Assembly: GCF_024438035.1 (NCBI RefSeq)
Contig: NZ_JANFQF010000007.1
Location: 124,001 to 188,000 of the forward strand
Origin: Rhodococcus tibetensis
GTDB lineage: Bacteria; Actinomycetota; Actinomycetes; Mycobacteriales; Mycobacteriaceae
Direction of reading: 5' to 3'
Length of the DNA stretch: 64,000 nt
Part shown: positions 16,474-25,174 of the stretch, one piece after another
Layout of the letters: the number at the start of each line of letters is the position of its first letter
How positions within the stretch are numbered: the first letter of the stretch is position 1
Made by a program: the position numbers and the translations under genes
The notes under the pieces: model-generated
Seen by the model: only the letters and a program-made list of their open reading frames with translations
Told to the model about the DNA's origin: nothing
The model's database searches: none

Positions 16474-16695
16474 ATGACCACCGCACGCACCGCGCAGTCG
16501 CACATGACCGACGCCCAGATCGACCGGGCGATCGCCGCCGCCACAGCTGGTCACCGCATGGCAGGCATGGAACCCAGCGCCACCGACATCGAAATCGGTC
16601 GCCGGCAACTACGCGGAGATATCACCGGCGACAAAGCCGTGGAACTCGCAGTCGCCGCAGCACTCGCCGAATACGAGGCTGAACAGCCCGAGTGA
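16474..16695 (+). CDS. second VbhA-like antitoxin
   Basis: ATG 16474 has a strong AAGGAG site and yields 73 residues. The pattern I-D-R-A-I-A-A-A-T-A-G-H-R-M-A-G-M, then I-G-R-R-Q-L-R-G-D-I-T-G-D-K-A-V-E, parallels the preceding antitoxin, so the two look like tandem paralogues. The TGA overlaps the GTG of the fic fragment (GTGA), the classical coupling of antitoxin to toxin. Confidence 0.6.
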   Translation: MTTARTAQSHMTDAQIDRAIAAATAGHRMAGMEPSATDIEIGRRQLRGDITGDKAVELAVAAALAEYEAEQPE

Positions 16696-16818
16696 ACGAT
16701 CCCTACGAGATCGCCCCCGGCGTCCTCAACAACAAGTACGGCATCACCGACCCCGCGAAACTCGCCGTAGTCGAACGCGCAGCCGCATACCAACGCATCC
16801 TGCAACTCGAAAAACAGC
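16692..16818 (+). pseudogene. Fic toxin, truncated after about 42 codons
   Basis: GTG 16692 opens N-D-P-Y-E-I-A-P-G-V-L-N-N-K-Y-G, a typical N-terminus of Fic proteins that pair with VbhA antitoxins, continuing to R-I-L-Q-L-E-K-Q. Immediately after, near 16818, the sequence becomes the decayed 3' end of a desaturase on the other strand. The catalytic HxFx(D/E)GNGR motif is gone, so no toxin can be made. Confidence 0.6.
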
Positions 16819-17818
16819 CTACGAGGGAGCCGGTGGTGTACGGCAGGTCATACTTGTCACACAGCGCGCGCACCTTGGTGGAGATTTCCGCGTAGCGGTT
16901 GCTGGGGAGGTCGGGAAACAGGTGATGCTCGATCTGATAGCACAAGTTGCCGCTGAGGAACGCCAACACCGGGCCGGCACGGAAGTTGGCCGCGCCGAGC
17001 ATCTGCCGCAGATACCACTCCGGCCGGGTTTCGTTCTCGAGTTCGGCGAGGGTGAACTTCTCGGCACCGTCGGGGAAGTGCCCGCAGAAAATCACCACGT
17101 ACGCCCACACGTTCCGCAGCAGATTCGCGGTCAGGTTCGCCGCCACCGCCGCCCGCTGAGGGCGGGAAAGAGCAGGTAGTCCTTGCCCGCCTGGCGGAGA
17201 ATCTTCCCGAGCAGCGCGCGGGTCTGGGCGGATTTCTCGGCGGCGGCGCCGGCGCGATCCTGTTCGGAATACAGGTCGTGCAGGGCGATGCCCCATTCGA
17301 ACATCGCCGCCATCACCAGGTTCCGCAGCGGTTGCAATAGGTTTTCGGGCTTCCACGGTTGATCGCGGGTAATCCGGAGGACACCGTAGCCGAGGTCCTC
17401 GTCCATTCCGACGACGTTGCTGTACACGTGGTGGCGGTAGTTGTGCGAGTAACGCCACTGCGACGAGAGGCCGGCCATGTCCCATTCCCAGTTGCTGGAA
17501 TGAATTTTCGGGGTCGTTCATCCAGTCCCATTGACCATGGGAGACGTTGTGGCCGATCTCCATGTTTTCCACACTTTTGGCCACACCGAGCGCAGTCGTC
17601 CCGAGGACCCAGCCCGCCGGTCTCCTGCTGCCGTAGATCACCAGCCGCGCAGCGGCATCCAGTATCCGCTGGAAGCCGATGGTGCGGCGGATATAGGTGG
17701 CGTCGGCGGCGCCGAGCGACTCGGTAATGTCCCGGCGGATGCTGTCCAGCTCGGCGCTGAGCGCCTCGACGTCCGCCTCGGTGAGGTGCGCGTATTCCTT
17801 GATGTCGGATATCGCCAT
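16818..17818 (-). pseudogene. acyl-CoA desaturase, frameshifted and 3'-truncated
   Basis: ATG 17818 starts a membrane fatty-acid desaturase of the DesA3/linoleoyl-CoA type. All three His boxes can be found: G-H-N-V-S-H-G-Q-W-D-W, H-N-Y-R-H-H-V-Y, and Q-I-E-H-H-L-F-P. They lie in three frames, with shifts near 17480 and 17150. The protein ends in L-P-Y-T-T-G-S-L at the junction with the fic fragment and lacks the normal C-terminal tail. No functional product is expected. Confidence 0.7.
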
Positions 17819-17897
17819 GCGTGGTTCTCCAGATTTCGGACGTGCCCCACCCCCGAACGTCGAGGTGTGCGCACGTCCGGTGCGGCCTCGGGCCGGG

Positions 17898-18053
17898 TCA
17901 GTAGTAGTGGCGTCGGCCCGCAACCGCGTGGCCGGTCATGCCCATGATCTCAAGGGCCACGCCGATGACGATGAGCGCGACTCCGACATACAACAGGATG
18001 GGCATGCTGATGACCACGCCGATAATGGCGAGGATGATTCCGAGGATGATCAT
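17898..18053 (-). CDS. DUF6131-type small membrane protein
   Basis: ATG 18053 gives 51 residues with two adjacent hydrophobic stretches (I-I-L-G-I-I-L-A-I-I and Y-V-G-V-A-L-I-V-I-G) and a C-terminus G-R-R-H-Y-Y. This matches the small DUF6131 family often found beside CsbD genes in Rhodococcus and Mycobacterium. The longer frame to 18263 is GC-shadow. Function unknown; presumed envelope or stress role from context. Confidence 0.6.
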   Translation of the reverse strand: MIILGIILAIIGVVISMPILLYVGVALIVIGVALEIMGMTGHAVAGRRHYY

Positions 18054-18114
18054 GACGGTGACCTGATTTCGGGACAGAGACTTAGGGATTGGGGTATCGG
18101 ACGGTATGAGCGGG

Positions 18115-18309
18115 TCAGTGTGTGAAGACGTGCTTGAACTTCTGTCCCGCCTGCTTGAGCTTGTCGCCGGTTTGCTTGGTGTTGCCCTTGGCCTGGTCTG
18201 CACTCCCCTCGGTTTCCATGCGTTCGTTTCCGAGGGTCTTGCCGACCGTCTTCTTGGTGGCACCCTCGGCGGTTTCGGCCTTGTGCCGAAGCTTCTTCAC
18301 GATGCTCAT
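18115..18309 (-). CDS. CsbD-family stress protein
   Basis: 64 residues, Lys/Gly/Ala-rich and very hydrophilic. A-T-K-K-T-V-G-K-T-L-G, then M-E-T-E-G-S-A-D-Q-A-K-G-N, is the CsbD signature. CsbD proteins are general-stress proteins, sigma-B controlled in Bacillus, of unknown mechanism. It lies between a DUF6131 gene and a membrane protein gene on the same strand. Confidence 0.7.
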   Translation of the reverse strand: MSIVKKLRHKAETAEGATKKTVGKTLGNERMETEGSADQAKGNTKQTGDKLKQAGQKFKHVFTH

Positions 18310-18375
18310 GGCGGTACTTCTTTTCTTCTCGGTGATCGGACGGCGCGGCTGCGGGCCCGGTGTCGGTGGATTTCC

Positions 18376-18807
18376 TCAGTGTGCGACGCGTGTGGTGGCC
18401 GCACTCTCGGATCGGTGGCCGAACGGGTGCCGCCAGTCGCGTCCCCCGGTAGACCGGTGACTGCGATCGGCCCCGTGCGGTGGCTGGTTCGCGGCGACCG
18501 ACTCGTGCCCTGGTTCGACGTTGTCGCGGCCGGGGTTCCCGTCGGCGGATTCGCGGCGGGATTCGTGCAGTTCGCGGCGGGCCCGACGGCCACGCAGGGC
18601 GCCGGCCAGCAGCAGGCTCAGCCCGCACATCCCGATCGCGCCGACGGCGATGCCGTACAGGAACAGGGTGCCGGTCGACCCGGTGACGTGATAGCCGAAG
18701 ACGGCGAAGTCGTCGGTCAGAGCGTGCGTATCACCGCTGTTGTTCAGCACACCTGCGACTCCGACGATGACGGCGGCGAGCAGGGCGATCAGTCCGATGA
18801 TGATCAT
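18376..18807 (-). CDS. membrane protein of a stress cluster
   Basis: ATG 18807 opens 143 residues. Two clear transmembrane segments (residues 1-22 and about 48-70) frame a D-D-F-A-V-F-G-Y-H-V-T-G-S-T-G-T-L segment that appears conserved in rhodococcal relatives. The second half is Arg/Ser/His-rich and cytoplasmic, possibly overrun by drift. It diverges from the tetR gene across a 130-bp region with a strong operator, so that regulator may control it. Confidence 0.6.
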   Translation of the reverse strand: MIIIGLIALLAAVIVGVAGVLNNSGDTHALTDDFAVFGYHVTGSTGTLFLYGIAVGAIGMCGLSLLLAGALRGRRARRELHESRRESADGNPGRDNVEPGHESVAANQPPHGADRSHRSTGGRDWRHPFGHRSESAATTRVAH

Positions 18808-18869
18808 GACGGCCTCCCAGGGCCCCTGGTGTATTACCCAGTCAACGCCGCATTCCCCGGTGTGTCAAC

Positions 18870-18898
18870 ACTGTAGGTCTACTATCAAGACCTACAGT
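18870..18898. promoter_or_regulatory. TetR-type operator
   Basis: ACTGTAGGTCT and AGACCTACAGT form a perfect 11-bp inverted repeat with a 7-bp spacer. A further half-site CCTACAGT follows at 18905-18912. It lies between a divergent membrane gene and tetR, 40 bp before the tetR start, as expected for an autoregulated site. Confidence 0.7.
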
Positions 18899-18937
18899 AA
18901 AGGCCTACAGTTGGAAGCAGTGAAGGAAGTGTTTGTG

Positions 18938-19669
18938 ATGGCCAAGGCCCCCGCTGATCGCACGACCCTCTCCGGCAACGGTCAGGTCCCGGACGGCGGC
19001 CCGATCACCCGACAGCGAATCCTGACTGCCGCACTCGAGATCATCGACCGCGACGGAATCGGCGCACTGTCCATGCGTCGCCTCGGCAAGGCCCTGGGCC
19101 GCGATCCGATGGCCCTCTACCGTCATGCCCCGAACAAGGCCGCTCTCCTCGACGGCGTCGCCGAGAGCGTCCTCGAGCAGCTCGTCGTCGACACCGATGA
19201 CGGCGACTGGGTGACCCAACTCCGGGAGGTCGCCCGCCGCTTCCGCCGGTTGGCGCTCGACCATCCCCACGTGGTCCCGCTCCTGGTCACCCGGCCCCTG
19301 TCGACGCCCCTCGGGCTGCGGCCCCTGGGAACACTGCGCCCGCTCGAGAACATCCTGAACTTGCTCACCCGGGCCGGCTTCACCGCGACTGATGCCCTGC
19401 ACGTCTACCGGGCCTTGTTGGGCTTCCTCCACGGTCACGTCCTCAACGAACTCCAGGAACTCGTCGAACGACCCGACGAGCACGACGACCTGCTACGTCT
19501 GGGACTGCACCGGCTACCGATCGGCGACTTCCCCCTCCTGCGCGGTCTCGCACCCGTACTGGCGTCGTACGACGGCACCACGGAACTCGAGCGCGGCCTC
19601 GACATCCTGATCACGGGACTCACCGCAACCCTGCCTCACCCCGACAGCCCAGCCCCTGAGGTGAGCTGA
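18938..19669 (+). CDS. TetR-family regulator
   Basis: ATG 18938 was chosen because GAAGGAAG precedes it. The product has 243 residues. The N-terminal HTH region (about 30-75) reads I-L-T-A-A-L-E-I-I-D-R-D-G-I-G-A then M-R-R-L-G-K-A-L-G and M-A-L-Y-R-H-A. The rest is the helical TetR_C-type ligand domain with L-L-G-F-L-H-G-H-V. Ligand unknown. The operator just upstream supports autoregulation and control of the divergent stress genes. Confidence 0.8.
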   Translation: MAKAPADRTTLSGNGQVPDGGPITRQRILTAALEIIDRDGIGALSMRRLGKALGRDPMALYRHAPNKAALLDGVAESVLEQLVVDTDDGDWVTQLREVARRFRRLALDHPHVVPLLVTRPLSTPLGLRPLGTLRPLENILNLLTRAGFTATDALHVYRALLGFLHGHVLNELQELVERPDEHDDLLRLGLHRLPIGDFPLLRGLAPVLASYDGTTELERGLDILITGLTATLPHPDSPAPEVS

Positions 19670-19952
19670 ACCCAGAAACGGACGAACCATCCCGCCTGCA
19701 CCCCCGACCCGCAACACTTGTGCGGCCAGAACTTCCACCGACGCGGCGGACTCACGCCGCGCCGGCTCCGCACGCACGTGAGAAGATCAGGCAGGGCGTA
19801 CACGGACAGACGCGGCGCTCCGACATCGTTTCTCCACTTCGAAGCCGAAGCCGAAGCCGGGCAGCGGAGCTGGTCTATATTCCAGGTACTCGAGTCCGGC
19901 CTCGGGCGGTCGGGGCGCTCTGCTGGTTGAAACTACGAGACGGAAGGGCACA

Positions 19953-20819
19953 GTGTCGCGACGCAAGCTCGAGTCCGTGGTCCTGCACAATGACGTCCTC
20001 AAGTTCGTCGACGTCGGCGAGGGACCGCCGGTGGTGCTCGTGCACGGGCTGCTCGGCTCGCACGAGTCCTGGGCGCCGCAGATCAGAAGACTCGCAAAGA
20101 AGCATCGAGTGGTGGCACCCGACCTTTTCGGGCACGGGCAGTCCGACAAACCCTCCGGCGACTACTCACTGAGCGCGCACGCCGCCACCCTCCGCGACCT
20201 GATGGACCATCTCGGGATTTCCTCCGCCGCGTTCGTGGGGCATTCCCTCGGCGGCGGAATCGTGATGCAGCTGTCGTATCTCTTTCCCGAGCGAGTTGAG
20301 CGGCTGTGCCTGGTGAGCAGCGGAGGCCTCGGGACCGAGGTGAGCCTGTTCCTCAAGGCGGCCACCCTGCCCGGCAGCGAACTGGTCCTACCCCTCCTTG
20401 CCTCCGACTGGCTTCGGCGCAACACCGAGAACGCGCTCAAACAACTGGGACGCCTCGGGCTGCCCGTCCAGCCCAGCCGCAGCGCCGCGGAAACGTGGCG
20501 GTCCCTCGAGACCGTGTCGGACAAGTCATCGCGAGCAGCGTTCCTCGCCTCCACACGTGCAGTTGTGGGACTGCGTGGACAGACCGTCAGCGCCAAGCAA
20601 CATTTCTCGAAGTTCGAATCGCTTCCGTCGCTGCTGGTGTGGGGTGGCAAAGACAGGATGATTCCCGCCTCCCACGCCGAGAACCTGCGCCGCGTCGTCC
20701 CCCACAGTCGCGTCGAAATTTTTCCCCGCGCAGGTCACTTCCCTCAACTGGACGAACCGGAGCTGTTCTTCCGCGTGCTCGACCAGTTCCTCGATCCGGC
20801 TTCAGAATCCGATCGGTAA
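19953..20819 (+). CDS. alpha/beta-hydrolase
   Basis: A 288-residue alpha/beta-hydrolase with GTG start. Seen are the oxyanion H-G-L-L-G-S motif (near 32), nucleophile elbow V-G-H-S-L-G-G (catalytic Ser), the acid loop L-L-V-W-G-G-K-D-R-M-I-P and the terminal A-G-H-F-P-Q His. All triad residues are present. Substrate unknown; the fold is shared by esterases, C-C hydrolases and dehalogenases, and Ser as nucleophile excludes haloalkane dehalogenase. It stands alone after a 280-bp gap. Confidence 0.75.
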   Translation: MSRRKLESVVLHNDVLKFVDVGEGPPVVLVHGLLGSHESWAPQIRRLAKKHRVVAPDLFGHGQSDKPSGDYSLSAHAATLRDLMDHLGISSAAFVGHSLGGGIVMQLSYLFPERVERLCLVSSGGLGTEVSLFLKAATLPGSELVLPLLASDWLRRNTENALKQLGRLGLPVQPSRSAAETWRSLETVSDKSSRAAFLASTRAVVGLRGQTVSAKQHFSKFESLPSLLVWGGKDRMIPASHAENLRRVVPHSRVEIFPRAGHFPQLDEPELFFRVLDQFLDPASESDR

Positions 20820-20984
20820 CAGTGCGGCTCCGGGCCCGCACCAACAGGCGGCGCGCACAGCTTCGCCATGGCCCACTACATCGAGGATGTGGGTGGCCGT
20901 TGAGAGCGGATCCGGTCCCCACCCAAGGGCTCCGGTCACCGGCGGCGGGATTTGGCCGCTGGGGACTTCCCGTACAACCACATC

Positions 20985-21383
20985 TCAGTGGCGGTCTTCG
21001 AGTCCAACAGCTTCCCTCAACCGTTCCGCGGCCGTTCGAAGCTCGGGATCGTTGAATGCGGATGACGCCAGCAACGCGGCCAGCGCCTCGGCGATGACAT
21101 TGAGTTTCTCTTGCGAGGCCTCGCTTGTGCGGCGGCCGGCGTTCTCGAGCAGCACCACCAACAGCAGCGTGAAAACGCTCGCAACGGTATGAATGGCAAT
21201 TTGCCAGGCCTTGAGGTCCGTCCACCATGGCAAGCTGATCAGCCACGCCACGACGATCCCGGCACAGACGAAGAAGAACGGCGCCTGACTGACTCGCAGC
21301 TCGGCCTGCTCGACGAACCGGTCAAACGGCGACCGGCGAGCGCCTCTACCACGGGTTTGTGCGGCGTCGCTACTTCGCTCCAT
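20985..21383 (-). CDS. low-affinity iron permease family protein
   Basis: 132 residues from ATG 21383. F-D-R-F-V-E then A-P-F-F-F-V-C-A-G-I-V-V-A-W, a second hydrophobic segment (T-V-A-S-V-F-T-L-L-L-V-V-L-L-E-N) and a helical tail fit the small bacterial members of the low-affinity iron permease family. The family name comes from a yeast transporter; bacterial members are short with two transmembrane helices and unproven function. The gene faces the alpha/beta-hydrolase. Confidence 0.65.
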   Translation of the reverse strand: MERSSDAAQTRGRGARRSPFDRFVEQAELRVSQAPFFFVCAGIVVAWLISLPWWTDLKAWQIAIHTVASVFTLLLVVLLENAGRRTSEASQEKLNVIAEALAALLASSAFNDPELRTAAERLREAVGLEDRH

Positions 21384-21386
21384 CAC

Positions 21387-21770
21387 CGGAGTTTAGTCGC
21401 ATCTCACCCTCACCACCCCCGGACAATGGCGCTCCCCGCGGCCAGGGTTTGCTTGTCGCGAGCCCTTCCCATCCCACGATCCGTCGGGACAGGCGGTTCC
21501 AGCGAAGATCCGGTGATCCGGCCGGCGCGCACGGCAACAATCCTGTAAGGCCACCCATGCGGGGTCGCCGAGGCCGACGCGGTCGACGATGCGGACCGGA
21601 TTGCTCGCGAATGCAAGAACACCCTTCGGTGACCAAGGAGGTGGGGTCTGTCGCGGTTGTCGAAGGGTTCCGAGCGCGGTATCACCGGCCGCGCGAGGAG
21701 CCCTCCACCCGCTCGTCGCTAGTGGCGGGTCCGTGTGCTTGCTGGCGGCGCGGGTTCCTGTGGGGCGTGT
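21387..21770. other. gap before the IS21-like element, no gene recognised
   Basis: About 380 bases. Open frames exist on both strands but none resembles a known protein. The left end of the IS element probably lies here, but no terminal repeat was identified by eye. Confidence 0.35.
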
Positions 21771-23275
21771 GGGTGACCACCGACACGATGTACGACGACG
21801 TCGAATCCGGAGAGCCGGTCGAGGAGGGCGACATCGACTGGGACACCTTCGACGACCCGGACGTCGAACCCGAGGAAGGACTGCGGCACGCGAACTCGGT
21901 CGAGGAACGCGATGTGTATGTGCCGCAGTTCTACTGCGCGGGACCGTATGGACATCATTTCCGCCTACCGAGAAGTCGGGTCGTACCGAGATGCCGCCGA
22001 GCTCTGCGGCACCACCCACAAGACCGTCAAGCGAGTCGTTGAGCAGTTCGAGGCCGGTGACACCCCGCGACCACGCGCAGAACGCGCCCGCAACTACGAC
22101 GCGGTGACCGAACTCGTCACCCAACGAGTGGAGAAGTCCCAGGGCCGCATCTCCGCGAAACGGTTGCTCCCGATCGCACGGACCGCCGGCTACGACGGGT
22201 CGGACCGCAACTTCCGCCGCCTCGTCTCGGATGCGAAAGCGCAGCGGCGCAGCGAACATCACCGCGGACGCCGCCCCGCGGTGTGGACACCCGGTGAGTA
22301 CCTGGTGATCGACTGGGCCACCGTCGGCGGTCTGCATCAAGGGCGGGGTCGTGGCGAACGTGGTGATCCCCACCCCGGACTATGTCCGCTTCGCCACCCA
22401 CTACGGCTTCGCCCCCGACTTCTGCCACGCCAACGACCCGCAGTCGAGGGGCGTCGTGGAGAACCTCGTCGGCTACGCCCAGTGTGACCTGGCCGTCCCG
22501 CTGTTCACCGAGGCTGTGGTCGCCGACACCACGGTCGATGTCCATACCGCGAACGCCGCCGCCCGCACCTGGTGCGCCGAGGCCAACGCCCGGATGCACA
22601 CTGAGATCTGCGCGATTCCTGATGAACGACTGCGCGACGAGCGGGAACTGTTGCACCCGTTGCCGTCTCTGCGGTTGCAGATGGGGCCGCCGCCGGTGAC
22701 CCGCAAAGTGGACCGGCTCTCGTGTGTGCGCGTCCGCCCGGTACTCGGTCCCGACCCGGCTGATCGGGACCTCCGTGCGGCTGGTTCAGTCCGACGATGC
22801 CCTGGTGATCGTCGAACCGGCGACCGGGCAGGTGGTCGCCGAACACGACCTCACCGCACCGGGAACGAGCGTCGGTGCACGACGAGCACTACGACGGACC
22901 CCGCCCGACCCCGAACCGGGCACCTAGGCCGAGAACGATGTCGAGCAGCAATTCTGCGCACTCCGTGCGAGCGCCGACGCGTTCCTGGTCGGTGCCGCCG
23001 CGATCGGCAACACCCGCCTGGGACCCGAACTCGAGGTGTTGCTGGCACTGGGCGCCGCGCACGGCACCGAGGCGTTGGTGGCGGCGTTGACCCGGGCGGT
23101 GGCATTCCGACGCTTCCGAGCGGCCGACGTTCGCTCGATCCTCGCTGCCGGTGCCGGAACTCCGCAACCACGACCGGCCGGGGATGCGTTGATTCTGGAT
23201 CTTCCGACGGCACCGACCCGATCGCTCGACGACAATGCGATCGGCCCGCGCACGGACGGGAGCGCCGGCTCATGA
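21771..23275 (+). pseudogene. istA: IS21-family transposase IstA, decayed
   Basis: The acidic N-terminal part (G-D-I-D-W-D-T-F-D-D) and the HTH region (D-I-I-S-A-Y-R-E-V-G-S-Y-R-D-A-A) lie in different frames. The DDE core begins at Y-L-V-I-D-W, but after about ten residues jumps to K-G-G-V-V-A-N-V-V-I-P, so roughly the middle of the catalytic domain, with its second Asp, is deleted near 22335. The third acidic residue (G-V-V-E-N-L) remains. More frame changes follow near 22730 and 22860. The product must be inactive. Confidence 0.65.
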
Positions 23276-23730
23276 CCGAAACAGCGACCACCGCAGAAGG
23301 GCCGGTCACACCTGCTCCACCGCCCTCGATTCCGGTGCTGGCGGCGGACCTCGACGCCGGGTTGCGCCGGCTCAAACTCGCCGCGATCCGTCGCACCGCA
23401 CCCGAAGTCCTCCTGACCGCGAAGACCCAGCGCTGGACCCCGGAAGAGGTGTTGCGAACCCTCGTCGAGGCGGAGATCGCCGCACGGGACGCCTCGAACA
23501 TCGTGAACCGGCTCAAGGTCGCCGCGTTCCCGGTCACGAAGACGTTGGAGTCGTTCGACGTCGCGGCGTCATCGATTCAGCCCAAGGTGTTCGACTACCT
23601 GACCAGTCTGGGATGGGTTCGAGCACAGTCGAATCTGATGATCATCGGACCGGCCGGCACGGGAAAGTCACACACCCTGATCGGGCTCGGGATCGCCGCG
23701 GTCTACGCCGGGCACAAAGTCCGCTACTTC

Positions 23731-23757
23731 TCCCCCGCAAGCGGGAGGGACCCCCAC
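23731..23757. repeat. C-rich hairpin mini-insertion 1 in istB
   Basis: TCCCCCGCAAGCGGGAGGG followed by ACCCCCAC: a hairpin (CCGC-AA-GCGG extended by TCCC/GGGA) flanked by C5 tracts. It adds nine codons between Y-F and A-T-D-L, where IstB relatives have no insert. Confidence 0.6.
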
Positions 23758-23800
23758 GCCACCGACCTGGTCGAGACGCTCTACCGCGGACTCGCCGACA

Positions 23801-23836
23801 CTCCCCCAAGCACTGCGTGCAGGGCGGTACCCCCAC
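23801..23836. repeat. C-rich hairpin mini-insertion 2 in istB
   Basis: Begins CTCCCCC, contains the hairpin GCACTGCGTGC and ends GTACCCCCAC. Same layout as insertion 1. About 35 inserted bases shift the istB frame from one phase to another. Confidence 0.6.
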
Positions 23837-24168
23837 CGTCGGCAAGATCATCGACTCCCTGTTGCGGGTCGATCTGATCCTTCTCGACGAAGTCGGGTTC
23901 GCCCCACTCGACGACACCGGCACCCAACTGTTGTTCCGGCTCGTCGCCGGCGCCTACGAACGCCGCTCGTTGGCCATCGCCTCACACTGGCCGTTCGAGC
24001 AATGGGGCCGATTCCTACCCGAGCAGACCACCGCCGTCAGCATCCTCGACCGGCTTCTGCACCACGCCACCGTCGTCATCACCGACGGCGAGTCCTACCG
24101 GCCGAGGTCACCGGCTAGGTCCGTCGACACTGCTGGAAACGTGCCGGCCGGGCAGGAGTCGGTCGAAT

Positions 24169-24570
24169 CTAGGGCGCGCCCCAGAACGCGTCCTCCGCTT
24201 CGCCGTCCGCGGAGAACAGGTGTACTGCAACTATCTTGCCGTCGACAACACGGAGTAGATCGACGCCCGACATGTCCATCGACGCGCCGTCTCGGCGACC
24301 GGCGAAACGCACCGGGACGGCGACCTTGTCGCCGTTGACCATCATCGTCCCTTCCACCGTCAATCCGAAGGTTCCTTCACTGACCGCCATCATGCTGCCC
24401 AGGAGGCGGCCGACACCGTCGACGCCTCGATGCGTCCCGGAGAACTGATTGCGTCCCGGTTGGTACCACGTTACGTCGGTATCGAGCAGTCCCATCATTG
24501 TCGGTATGTCACCACGTCCGAGGGCATCGAAGTATCGTGTGGCCACGTTCAGTGGGGTGGTGTTCGTCAT
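24169..24570 (-). CDS. SnoaL/NTF2-like protein
   Basis: ATG 24570 was chosen because AGGAG lies nine bases upstream. The 133-residue product opens V-A-T-R-Y-F-D-A-L-G-R-G-D and L-L-D-T-D-V-T-W-Y-Q-P, then G-V-D-G-V, and ends L-F-S-A-D-G-E-A-E-D-A-F-W. This is the cone-shaped NTF2/SnoaL fold used by small isomerases, cyclases and hydrolases. Substrate unknown. Divergent from an HxlR regulator that probably controls it. Confidence 0.7.
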   Translation of the reverse strand: MTNTTPLNVATRYFDALGRGDIPTMMGLLDTDVTWYQPGRNQFSGTHRGVDGVGRLLGSMMAVSEGTFGLTVEGTMMVNGDKVAVPVRFAGRRDGASMDMSGVDLLRVVDGKIVAVHLFSADGEAEDAFWGAP

Positions 24571-24627
24571 CTGAGTCATCTCCTGTGCCGGGAACATCAA
24601 CGTGGCGACAGTGGCACCCGGTAGCCT

Positions 24628-24643
24628 GTTACCTCAACGTAAC
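24628..24643. promoter_or_regulatory. candidate HxlR operator
   Basis: GTTAC and GTAAC with a 6-bp spacer lie in the 95-bp divergent region between the NTF2-like gene and the hxlR gene. A short repeat, so only a candidate. Confidence 0.4.
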
Positions 24644-24664
24644 TGTCGATGAGCTGGGGGAACC

Positions 24665-25054
24665 ATGTCTTCACCCGCATGGAACGTCATGATCGAATCA
24701 TGTCCGTCGCGTATCTCGTTGGCGCGAATTGCGAACAAGTGGACGGCGATGATCGTGATTGCTTTGGGAGACCGACGATTACGCTTCGGTAAATTGCAGG
24801 CGGAAGTGGGCGGCATCAGCGGCAAGGTCCTGTCCGAGACCCTCCGAGACCTCGAGCGTGACGGAATCGTCGCCAGACATGTCTACGACGAGACACCACC
24901 TCGCGTGGAATACGAGCTCACAAAACTGGGCTGCACCCTCCGTGACCCTCTGACCGCACTACGACTGTGGGCCGAAGCCCACGTCCACGAAGTCGACCGT
25001 GCGCGGGACGCCTACGACGCCCGCCAGGCACCGGCCCTCGATACCGCACGCTAG
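24665..25054 (+). CDS. HxlR-family regulator
   Basis: 129 residues with C13 in the conserved N-terminal position (E-S-C-P), a winged HTH with K-W-T-A-M-I-V-I-A-L, R-L-R-F-G-K-L-Q, then I-S-G-K-V-L-S-E-T-L-R-D-L-E-R-D-G and P-R-V-E-Y-E-L-T. HxlR proteins often sense electrophiles or oxidants and act on a divergent target; here that would be the NTF2-like gene. Confidence 0.75.
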   Translation: MSSPAWNVMIESCPSRISLARIANKWTAMIVIALGDRRLRFGKLQAEVGGISGKVLSETLRDLERDGIVARHVYDETPPRVEYELTKLGCTLRDPLTALRLWAEAHVHEVDRARDAYDARQAPALDTAR

Positions 25055-25174
25055 TGCAGTGCACTCCTGACATCGTGCAGTCGTCTTCTGAAACTGACAC
25101 CTATTGTCCGCCGGTGCTGTCGGCCGAACTGTTCCGCTGATGGTTCCGCATATGGTGCGCGGATCAGGGCGAAT

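Larger units (their letters stand above)
21771..24118 (+). mobile_element. decayed IS21-like insertion sequence
   Basis: An istA-istB pair with overlapping genes (istB ATG lies before the istA stop) is the IS21 signature. istA has an internal deletion and several shifts. istB carries two short hairpin insertions. Ends were not resolved. Confidence 0.65.
23272..24118 (+). pseudogene. istB: IS21-family helper ATPase IstB, interrupted
   Basis: ATG 23272 overlaps the istA end. The Walker A motif G-P-A-G-T-G-K-S-H and Walker B region L-I-L-L-D-E-V-G-F are present, but a 27-bp in-frame insertion (23731-23757) and a second insertion of about 35 bp (23801-23836) lie between them. The latter shifts the frame. 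The downstream part (L-L-F-R-L-V-A-G-A-Y-E-R-R, V-V-I-T-D-G-E-S-Y-R) is otherwise well preserved. IstB is the AAA+ target-selection ATPase of IS21 elements. Confidence 0.7.

Noticed and set aside
19838..19862. Short GAAGCC triplet repeat
   Set aside because: Only three units in non-coding DNA; likely chance in GC-rich sequence.
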